64,000 bases of DNA, from NCBI GenBank assembly GCA_963767285.1, contig CAVYDJ010000002.1, forward strand, positions 372,001 through 436,000. Reading direction: 5' to 3'. The position numbers were made by a program, and so were the translations under genes. Shown here piece after piece: positions 44,525 through 50,750 of this stretch. The notes below the pieces were generated by a model. The model searched no databases. It saw only the letters and a program-made list of their open reading frames with translations, and was not told the DNA's origin. This DNA comes from WHSW01 sp963767285 (GTDB taxonomy: Bacteria > Actinomycetota > Thermoleophilia > Solirubrobacterales > 70-9). Each line of letters opens with the position of its first letter. Positions within the stretch are counted from its first letter, which is position 1.

Positions 44525-45184
44525 ACGCCACGCGCCTGGCTCGTCCAGCCGCAGCGCGTGGCGGATCTCGCCGATCGCCTGCTCGTTGTCGCGAAAGTGG
44601 ACGCCGATCATTCCGATCGCCCGTGCGGTCTCGACGTTGACGAGCACGTCGTCGACGAACAGGCACTGCTCGGCGCTGACCCCCGACAGGCGGGCGAGCG
44701 TCATCTCGTAGATCGGGGGATCGGGCTTGCGGACGCCGACGAACCCCGAGTCGACGACGAACTCGAAGATCTCGTCGACGGGCAGCATCGACCGCCACAG
44801 CGGCTCCCACTCGCGCACGTTGTTGGTCAGCAGCGCCATCCGCCTGCCGCTGCGCTTGGCCTCGCGCATCATCTCGATCATCGGCTCGTTGGGCTGCAGC
44901 GCTTCGAAGTAGATCTCGCGGAATCCGTGCAGCTCGGGCCGGTGGCCGAGCTCGGCCTCGAGCGCGGTGGCGAGCAGCGCCAGGAACTCCGCCTCGGTGA
45001 GCCGGCCCGTCTCGAGCTCATAGAGCGGATGCGCGCCGTCGCGCTCGGCGATCGCCTGCATCGCCCGCCCGAGCGCCTCGGGCGCGATCCCGGTCTGATC
45101 CTGGAAGGCAGCGAACGAGTTCAGCAGCGGCGTCGTGAGAACGCCGCCGAAATCGGAGATCACCGCGGTGATCGTCGGCGGCAT
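44522..45184 (-). CDS. HAD-family hydrolase (DxGGV subgroup)
   Basis: A 220-residue HAD subfamily IA protein. Motif I is SDFGGVLTTP, where the second Asp of DxD is replaced by Gly, as in the epoxide-hydrolase N-terminal phosphatase-like subgroup. Motif II is LLTNN, motif III has the Lys in VGVRKPDPPIYE and motif IV is LFVDDVLVNVE. It may dephosphorylate a small metabolite. Its ATG overlaps the upstream hypothetical gene by one base (TGATG), making it the third gene of a coupled operon that begins with fxsA. Confidence 0.92.
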   Translation of the reverse strand: MPPTITAVISDFGGVLTTPLLNSFAAFQDQTGIAPEALGRAMQAIAERDGAHPLYELETGRLTEAEFLALLATALEAELGHRPELHGFREIYFEALQPNEPMIEMMREAKRSGRRMALLTNNVREWEPLWRSMLPVDEIFEFVVDSGFVGVRKPDPPIYEMTLARLSGVSAEQCLFVDDVLVNVETARAIGMIGVHFRDNEQAIGEIRHALRLDEPGAWR

Positions 45185-45705
45185 CAGGCGCGGGCCAGCG
45201 TGTCGAGGACGCCGGCGCCTCCTCGGTCCGCGCCGCCGCGGATCTCCAGGGCGGCGGCCACCCGTTCGACGCCGCCGGTGACCGATGCGGAGAGGGCGGC
45301 GACGTCGCCGGCGACCCGCAGCGCCAGACCGTCCTCGGAAGGGTAGATCTCGAGCCCGACCCGGCGCGGGCGGCCGTCGGGGCCGTACTCGATCGAGATC
45401 AGCGGCTCGGCGATTCCCGAGAACGATTCGCCGTCGCCGATCGCCCCGGCGACCAGGTCCTCACCGTGTCCCGCCGCGCCGGCAGGGCGTAGGGCGGCGA
45501 TCGCCACCAGGCGGCCGTCGCCGAGGCGGGCCGAAAGAACCCGCACGGAGTCGACCTCGTCCCAGTCGAGCTCGCCGCCGAGCGTCCAGACCGGGTCGGC
45601 CGGCGGTGCCGACGGCTCGAGCCGGGCGAAGGCGTCGGGCCACCACTCGAAGTCCAGCCGATCGCCGGTCGGCGACTCGAATTGGAGCGCCAGCGCCTCA
45701 GGCAT
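45184..45705 (-). CDS. Conserved hypothetical protein
   Basis: A 173-residue protein with predicted alternating beta strands (FEWWPDAFARLEP, WTLGGELDWDEVDSVRVLS, ISIEYGPDGRPRRVGLEIYP). It has no signal peptide or membrane segment and no family I recognise. It overlaps the FxsA gene by 8 bp and the HAD gene by 1 base, so it is translated with both. It may be an actinobacterial lineage-specific protein. Confidence 0.7.
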   Translation of the reverse strand: MPEALALQFESPTGDRLDFEWWPDAFARLEPSAPPADPVWTLGGELDWDEVDSVRVLSARLGDGRLVAIAALRPAGAAGHGEDLVAGAIGDGESFSGIAEPLISIEYGPDGRPRRVGLEIYPSEDGLALRVAGDVAALSASVTGGVERVAAALEIRGGADRGGAGVLDTLARA

Positions 45706-46180
45706 CGCGGTCGCCGGAGCCGAGCTCGGTGGCCGGCTCGCTCACCTCGTGAGCGGTGCCCTCGTAGTCATAACCCCGATCGCTGCGCGGGGGCGGTCCG
45801 GAGACGGTCCAGCCGAAGGACACGCGCCGCCGCGCCAGGCGAGCGACGACCGTCCTGAACACTGCGCGGGTCGGCGGGATGAGCAGCGCGAAGCCAACGA
45901 CGTCGGTGATGAATCCCGGGGCCAGCAGGAACGCGCCGCCGAGCATGATCATCGCGCCGTCGAAGGTCTCGCTCGCCGGCACACGCCCCTGAGTGAGGGC
46001 GAGGTTGAACCGCTCCCAGGCGACACGGCCCTGTGAGCGGGCCAGCGCCGCGCCCGCGAAACCGTCGAGGATCAGCAACAGGAGCGTCGGCGCCCAGCCG
46101 ATTCCGTCGGCCACCTGGATGATCACGTAGATCTCGGCGATCGGCAGGACGATGAAGAGGCAGAAGAGGATCAGGCCCAT
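45698..46180 (-). CDS. fxsA: FxsA-family inner membrane protein
   Basis: A 160-residue protein. The N-terminal MGLILFCLFIVLPIAEIYVI is the FxsA signature, followed by further helices (VGFALLIPPTRA) and a charged cytoplasmic tail. In E. coli, FxsA overexpression relieves F-plasmid exclusion of phage T7; its normal role is unclear. The ATG at 46180 was chosen over an upstream in-frame ATG (46228) because homology starts there. It is the first gene of a three-gene overlapping operon and divergent from the DUF59 gene. Confidence 0.9.
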   Translation of the reverse strand: MGLILFCLFIVLPIAEIYVIIQVADGIGWAPTLLLLILDGFAGAALARSQGRVAWERFNLALTQGRVPASETFDGAMIMLGGAFLLAPGFITDVVGFALLIPPTRAVFRTVVARLARRRVSFGWTVSGPPPRSDRGYDYEGTAHEVSEPATELGSGDRDA

Positions 46181-46221
46181 CGAAGGACAGGCTACGAAAC
46201 TGCACCGTCTAACCTGATGGC

Positions 46222-46518
46222 ATGCCAACTGAAGAGGATGTCTACGAGGCGCTCGAAGAGGTGATCGACCCGGAGCTCGGGCTCGACTTCGTCTCGCTCG
46301 GGCTCGTCTACGACGTCGACATCGAGGGTCCGGAGGTGTTCGTCACCTTCACCCTGACCACGCCCGCCTGCCCGATCGGCCCCCAGGTCTCCGAGCAGAT
46401 GCGCGAGTTCGTCGGCGAGCTCAACGGGGTCGAGAAGGTCCACCCGAAGATGATCTTCGACCCGCCCTGGTCCCCGGAGATGATGTCCGAGGACGCCAAG
46501 TTCGCGCTGGGGTACTAG
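46222..46518 (+). CDS. MIP18/DUF59 family protein (PaaD/SufT-like)
   Basis: A 98-residue protein. YEALEEVIDPELGLDFVSLGL and the Cys in TLTTPACPIG are the hallmarks of the DUF59 family, whose members help assemble Fe-S clusters (SufT, CIA2) or belong to phenylacetate oxygenase (PaaD). The short length and lack of Suf or Paa neighbours leave the exact role open. It is monocistronic, ending in a strong shared hairpin with the convergent subtilase gene. Confidence 0.9.
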   Translation: MPTEEDVYEALEEVIDPELGLDFVSLGLVYDVDIEGPEVFVTFTLTTPACPIGPQVSEQMREFVGELNGVEKVHPKMIFDPPWSPEMMSEDAKFALGY

Positions 46519-46530
46519 GCCCCAACAAGC

Positions 46531-46561
46531 ACGAACGCCCCGGCGTGGCTGGGGCGTTCGT
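46531..46561. terminator. Bidirectional hairpin terminator
   Basis: ACGAACGCCCC (46531-46541) pairs perfectly with GGGGCGTTCGT (46551-46561) across a 9-nt loop. It lies between the convergent DUF59 and subtilase genes and can serve both. The stem sequence is nearly the same as that of the hairpin at 48625-48653. Confidence 0.8.
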
Positions 46562-46593
46562 TCGGCGGCTCTGGTTCTAGCCGACGTCGTTGA

Positions 46594-48516
46594 TTACTTG
46601 TTGAAGCTGGTCGACCAGCTCGCGCGGCTCCAGCTCGCGCGGCTCCAGCTCGCACGGGTCGGATCGATCTCGGCCAGCAGCTGGGAGCAGCTGTGCTTCG
46701 CGGCCGCGATCTCCGCGTCGATCTGAGCCATGTCGGAGCTCGAGAGCTCGGCGGACGACATCCCGTCGGCGCTCCAGCTCGCGCGGCTCCAGGAGGCGCG
46801 AGACCAGCTCGCCCGGCTCCAGGAGGCGCGGCTCCAGCTCGCACGCTCGAAGTCGGCGCAGGACTCAGGCGTCGCGCTCCAGCTTGCGCGGCTCCAGCTA
46901 GCGCGGCTCCAGCTCGCACGGCTCCAGCTCGCACGCAGGGCCGCGACCGCATTCGACCAGCTCGCGCGGCTCCAGCTAGCGCGGTTCCAGTCGATCTGGC
47001 CGGTGTAGCGGTTGAGCATCGAGTTCGGCGTCAGGCCAGAGTTCACCGAGCGGTAGGGGACGCTCTCGAACAGCGCCTTGTCGAGCGCGATCTCAGCGCC
47101 GATGACGGTGCTCGCGGTGGTCACGTTGCCGGGCAGCGAGGCGCCGGACGCGTCGACCAGGGTCGACGAGGCCTGCGACTTGTAGACCGGCCGGCTGCGG
47201 TACATGAGCTGCGTCTTGACCTGGTCGGGGCTCAGGTACGGACGCGCCTCGAGCAGATCGGCGACGGCGCCGGAGACGACCCCAGCGGCCATCGAGGTGC
47301 CGCCGACGCGGAAGTACTGGCCGTCCACGATGCAGGTCGGGCAGAGCTCGGTGTACTCCGAGCCCGCCGGGATGGTCGAGACCAGGCGCGCGCCGGGTGC
47401 GAGGACGTCGGGCTTCGCGAACCCGTCCTGGGTGGTGCCGCGGCTCGACCACGAGGCTAGGAAGTCGTCGGACTGCGTCGAGGTGCCCACGTCGTCGACT
47501 CCGCCGACCGTGATCACGTAGGGATCGTTGGCGGGCGCGTATTGCACCGCGTCGGCCGAGTTGCCGTCGTTGCCAGCCGCGACGACGACGACGATGCCGG
47601 CGTTCCAGGCGGCCTCGACCGCGGCGTCGAGCGGATCGGTCCGATACGACTCGGCGATCGTCGAGCGCAGCGACAGGTTGACGACGCGGATGTCGTAGTA
47701 GTTCTTCTTCTCGACGACGAACTGCAGGCCGTCGATCACGTCGAGGACGCTGGCGTTGCCCGCGTCGTCGGAGGCCTTGACGGCGATCAGGTCCGCGTCC
47801 GGGGCGACGCCGATGTAATCGCCCTCCAGCCGGTCGTACCAGGACCGGTTCTCGCCGTTGCCGGCGATCAGGCCGGCGACGTGCGTGCCGTGGCCGAACG
47901 TGTCATCGGCGGTCGTCGCCGCCGGATTGGTGACCGCCGAGGCGACCACGCGCGAGTCGTCGTCCCAGCGGGAATCCTGGAAGTCGACGAGGTCGCCCTG
48001 GATCCCGGTGTCGATCACAGCGACGCCGATTCCCTCGCCCGTCTTCCCATACGACCAGGCCGTGGTCGACCGGATCGACTGGTTGTAGGACGTCTCGAGG
48101 TCGGAGGCGCTGAGCAAACCCTCGTGCTCGACCGCGGCGTTCAGCGAGACCGCGTGGACCGCCGGGCTGGCGGCCAGCTCCTCGGCCTTCGCGGCGCGCA
48201 GCGTCGTGCTGAAGCCGTTGATGATCGGCAGCTGGCGCTCGACGACGCCGCCGGCGGCGGCGGTGAGCGCGGCGCCCTTGGCCTGGTCGGCGCCGGGCCG
48301 CAGCTGGACGATCACCTCGACCCGCTTCGCGGGATTCGAGGCGGCGACCTCGGAAAGGGGCGAGGAGGTCGAGGTGCCACCGGACGAGCCCGAGCCCGCG
48401 GTCCCGAGGCGGGCGGAAGACTGGAGCGCGACGAAGCTCGCGGTAGACAGGACGGCGGCGAGGAGGGTGGCGACCAGCCAGCGCCAGCTTCCGTTTCGAA
48501 CCAGGACCGAGCTCAC
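46594..48516 (-). CDS. Secreted subtilase with C-terminal RASWS repeats (copy 1)
   Basis: A 640-residue S8 protease. The GTG at 48516 is preceded by AAAGGAG. An N-terminal hydrophobic signal (about residues 12-32) leads to an inhibitor-like prodomain (VEVIVQLRPGADQ to about 140), then the catalytic domain: Asp in VAVIDTGI (about 168), His in GHGTHVAGLIAGNG (about 209), Ser in GGTSMAAG (about 406). A CPTC pair precedes the Ser. Residues about 510-636 carry fourteen RASWS pentapeptides in blocks of 2, 4, 5 and 3, separated by linkers with single Cys residues. Copy 2 follows at 48716 with the same plan. The longer open frame upstream is a shadow. Confidence 0.93.
   Translation of the reverse strand: MSSVLVRNGSWRWLVATLLAAVLSTASFVALQSSARLGTAGSGSSGGTSTSSPLSEVAASNPAKRVEVIVQLRPGADQAKGAALTAAAGGVVERQLPIINGFSTTLRAAKAEELAASPAVHAVSLNAAVEHEGLLSASDLETSYNQSIRSTTAWSYGKTGEGIGVAVIDTGIQGDLVDFQDSRWDDDSRVVASAVTNPAATTADDTFGHGTHVAGLIAGNGENRSWYDRLEGDYIGVAPDADLIAVKASDDAGNASVLDVIDGLQFVVEKKNYYDIRVVNLSLRSTIAESYRTDPLDAAVEAAWNAGIVVVVAAGNDGNSADAVQYAPANDPYVITVGGVDDVGTSTQSDDFLASWSSRGTTQDGFAKPDVLAPGARLVSTIPAGSEYTELCPTCIVDGQYFRVGGTSMAAGVVSGAVADLLEARPYLSPDQVKTQLMYRSRPVYKSQASSTLVDASGASLPGNVTTASTVIGAEIALDKALFESVPYRSVNSGLTPNSMLNRYTGQIDWNRASWSRASWSNAVAALRASWSRASWSRASWSRASWSATPESCADFERASWSRASWSRASWSRASWSRASWSADGMSSAELSSSDMAQIDAEIAAAKHSCSQLLAEIDPTRASWSRASWSRASWSTSFNK
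46612..46983 (-). repeat. 15-bp tandem repeats encoding RASWS (copy 1)
   Basis: Fourteen 15-bp units encode RASWS, in runs of 2, 4, 5 and 3, separated by unique linkers of 7-40 residues. Third-codon positions vary, so the protein repeat looks selected rather than freshly expanded. Confidence 0.9.
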
Positions 48517-48600
48517 TCTTGACACTCCTTTGTCGTTGCGTTGCCGCGATTTCCCGTTGCCTCCGTATCGCCCGTTCACGCGTGGTACACGATCGGACAT
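48517..48600 (-). promoter_or_regulatory. Conserved 5' leader of subtilase copy 1 with SD in hairpin loop
   Basis: On the minus strand ATGTCCGATCG (from 48600), GGCGATACGGA (48572-48562) and GACAAAGGAGTGTC (48534-48521) recur at almost the same spacing before subtilase copy 2. GACA and TGTC can pair, placing the AAGGAG Shine-Dalgarno in the loop. It does not match a riboswitch class I can name. Confidence 0.5.
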
Positions 48601-48624
48601 CCGGCTAGAGGCGACGCCTGAACG

Positions 48625-48653
48625 CGAACGCCCCGGCGGTGCCGGGGCGTTCG
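48625..48653. terminator. Hairpin terminator after subtilase copy 2
   Basis: CGAACGCCCCGGC (48625-48637) pairs perfectly with GCCGGGGCGTTCG (48641-48653) across a 3-nt loop. It sits downstream of the copy 2 stop and just upstream of the copy 1 leader, so it should separate the two units. No long T-tract follows on the minus strand. Confidence 0.75.
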
Positions 48654-48715
48654 GAACGCGGTGGCCGAGAGGTGGCTCCACCGGTTGGCTTGTGTGCGGG
48701 CGCGGCCCGCCGAGC

Positions 48716-50662
48716 TCACTTCGTGAAGCTCGACGACCAGCTCGCGCGGCTCCAGCTCGCGCGGCTCCAGCTCGCCCGGGTCGGGTCGATCTGGGCCAGG
48801 AGCTGCGAGCAGCTCTGCTTGGCGGCAGCGATCTCGGCGTCGATCTGGGCGATGTCGGCCGCCGGCAGATCCGGTGCGGACATCCCGTCGGCGCTCCAGC
48901 TGGCGCGGCTCCAGGAGGCGCGAGACCAGCTCGCCCGGCTCCAGGAGGCGCGGCTCCAGCTCGCACGCTCGAGGTCGGCGCAGGACTCCGCCGTGGCGCT
49001 CCAGCTCGCGCGGCTCCAGGAGGCCCGGCTCCAGGAGGCGCGGCTCCAGCTCGCCCGCAGACCCTCTGCGGCGTTCGACCAGCTCGCGCGGCTCCAGGAG
49101 GCGCGGGAGTAGTCGATCAGGCCGGTGGCCGGGTCGAGCAGGGTGTTCATCGTCAGGCCGGTGTTCCACTGCTTGCGGACGTCCCTGACGACCGCCTTGT
49201 CGGCCGCCAGCTCGGCGCCCTCCTTGACCTTGTACTGGTTCGCGTCAAAGGCGACCGGGGCGCCGCTCGCATCGACCAGCACGTCCTCGCCGGGCTTCGA
49301 CGACTCGACCGCGCGGGCGCGGCGCACCAGCTGCGCCTTGACCTCGTTCGGGGTCAGGGTCGGATCGGCCTCCAGCAGCAGCGCGGCCTCGCCCGAGGCG
49401 ACGCCCGCCGCCATCGAGGTCCCGCCGACGCGGAAGTAGCTGCCGTCGGTGACGCAGGTCGGGCACAGGCGCGTGTACTCGGCGCCCGGCGCCATCGTCG
49501 AGACCATGCGCGAACCGGGCGCGAGCACGTCGGGCTTCGCGAAGCCGTCCTGCGTCGTGCCGCGGCTCGACCAGGCCTCGAGCGCGTCGTCGTCGATCGC
49601 CTTGGTGCCCTTGTCGTCGACCGCGCCGACCGTGATCACGTACGGATCGTTGGCCGGGGCGTAGTTGACGGCGTCGGGGGCCTCGCCCTCGTTGCCGGCC
49701 GCGACGACGACCACCAGGCCGCTGTTCCAGGCCGCCTCGACCGCCGCGTCGAGCGGGTCGGTCTTGTAGGACTCGGCGACCGTCGAGCGCAGCGACAGGT
49801 TGACGATGCGGATGTTGTAGTCGGCTGCGTAGTCCATCGTGAACTGCAGGCCGTCGATCACGTCCATGACGGAAGCGTTGCCCTGCTCGTCGGCGATCTT
49901 GACGTCGATCAGGTTCGCGTCCGGGGCGACGCCGATGTACTTGCCGTAAAGCGGGTCGGTCGCGGCGCGGTTGGTGCCGTTGCCGGCGATCAGCCCGGCG
50001 ATATGCGTGCCGTGGCCGAACGTGTCGCCGGCGCGCGTCGCGGCCGGGTTGACGATCGCCGAGGCGACGACCCGCGAGGTCGAGTCGGTCGCCGAGTTGC
50101 GGAAGTCCGGCAGGCTGCCGTCGATCCCGGTGTCGAGCACGGCCACGCCGACGCCCTCACCGGTGTACATGGCGCCGGAGAGGTTTCCGGTCCCGTTCCA
50201 GACCTTGTTCGATCGGATCGACTGGTTGTAGGCCGTCGCGAGGCGGCTCTGGTCGATCGCCTCGGTCTCGACCGCGGCGTTCAGCGAGACCGCGTGAACA
50301 GGCCCGGTCAGCGAGAGACGGTGCGCCTCGGCGGCGGTCAGCGTGGTGCCGAAGCCGTTGATGATCGGCAGCTGATGCTCGACCGTGCCACCCGCGGCGC
50401 GGACGAGAGCGGCGCCATCGGCCTGGTCGACCCCGGCGCGCAGCTGGACGATTACCTCGACCCGCTTGTTCGGGTTGGAGGCGGCGAGCTCAGCAATCGG
50501 CGACGGGGCGTCCGAGGTGGACGTCGTCGCGGCGCTGGAGCCGTCGGCCGTTACGTTGGCTGCCGACTGCAGCGCGAAGAAGCTGATGATTGAGAGGGCG
50601 GCGGCGAGGCCTGTGGCGACCATCCACCGCCAACTTCCGTTCCCAACAGTTACCGAACTCAC
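48716..50662 (-). CDS. Secreted subtilase with C-terminal RASWS repeats (copy 2)
   Basis: A 648-residue paralogue of the gene at 46594. The GTG at 50662 follows AAAGGAG at 6 nt. Signal anchor at about residues 12-30; inhibitor-like prodomain (VEVIVQLRAGVDQ); catalytic Asp in VAVLDTGI, His in GHGTHIAGLIAGNG, Ser in GGTSMAAG; CPTC pair before the Ser. An insertion (NGTGNLSGAMYTGEG) before the Asp distinguishes it from copy 1. The tail again has fourteen RASWS units in blocks 2, 4, 5 and 3 with the same linkers (SATAESCADLE, DAEIAAAKQSCSQLL). Sequence similarity extends into the leader and terminator, so the whole unit was duplicated. The two catalytic domains have diverged clearly. Confidence 0.93.
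   Translation of the reverse strand: MSSVTVGNGSWRWMVATGLAAALSIISFFALQSAANVTADGSSAATTSTSDAPSPIAELAASNPNKRVEVIVQLRAGVDQADGAALVRAAGGTVEHQLPIINGFGTTLTAAEAHRLSLTGPVHAVSLNAAVETEAIDQSRLATAYNQSIRSNKVWNGTGNLSGAMYTGEGVGVAVLDTGIDGSLPDFRNSATDSTSRVVASAIVNPAATRAGDTFGHGTHIAGLIAGNGTNRAATDPLYGKYIGVAPDANLIDVKIADEQGNASVMDVIDGLQFTMDYAADYNIRIVNLSLRSTVAESYKTDPLDAAVEAAWNSGLVVVVAAGNEGEAPDAVNYAPANDPYVITVGAVDDKGTKAIDDDALEAWSSRGTTQDGFAKPDVLAPGSRMVSTMAPGAEYTRLCPTCVTDGSYFRVGGTSMAAGVASGEAALLLEADPTLTPNEVKAQLVRRARAVESSKPGEDVLVDASGAPVAFDANQYKVKEGAELAADKAVVRDVRKQWNTGLTMNTLLDPATGLIDYSRASWSRASWSNAAEGLRASWSRASWSRASWSRASWSATAESCADLERASWSRASWSRASWSRASWSRASWSADGMSAPDLPAADIAQIDAEIAAAKQSCSQLLAQIDPTRASWSRASWSRASWSSSFTK
48734..49105 (-). 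repeat. 15-bp tandem repeats encoding RASWS (copy 2)
   Basis: Fourteen 15-bp units with the same 2-4-5-3 block layout as copy 1. Equal unit number in two diverged paralogues indicates that repeat number is conserved. Confidence 0.9.
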
Positions 50663-50746
50663 TCGACACTCCTTTGTCACGGGACGAATGCCGTTTTCCC
50701 CTTCGCATCCGTATCGCCATCCAGGGCACGGGGCTCGATAGGACAT
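50663..50746 (-). promoter_or_regulatory. Conserved 5' leader of subtilase copy 2 with SD in hairpin loop
   Basis: ATGTCCTATCG (from 50746), GGCGATACGGA (50718-50708) and GACAAAGGAGTGTC (50678-50665) match the copy 1 leader. The spacing between the first two blocks is exactly the same (28 nt between block starts). The 14-nt SD hairpin is identical in both. Confidence 0.5.
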
Positions 50747-50750
50747 ACGC

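Noticed and set aside
48516..48966. Longer N-terminus for subtilase copy 1
   Set aside because: The upstream frame is a shadow reading of the copy 2 repeat tail and crosses the terminator at 48625-48653; a clear Shine-Dalgarno marks the start at 48516.
46612..49105. Short regularly spaced repeats as a CRISPR array
   Set aside because: Units are 15 bp, contiguous and in frame, encoding RASWS inside two protease genes; there are no spacers and no cas genes.
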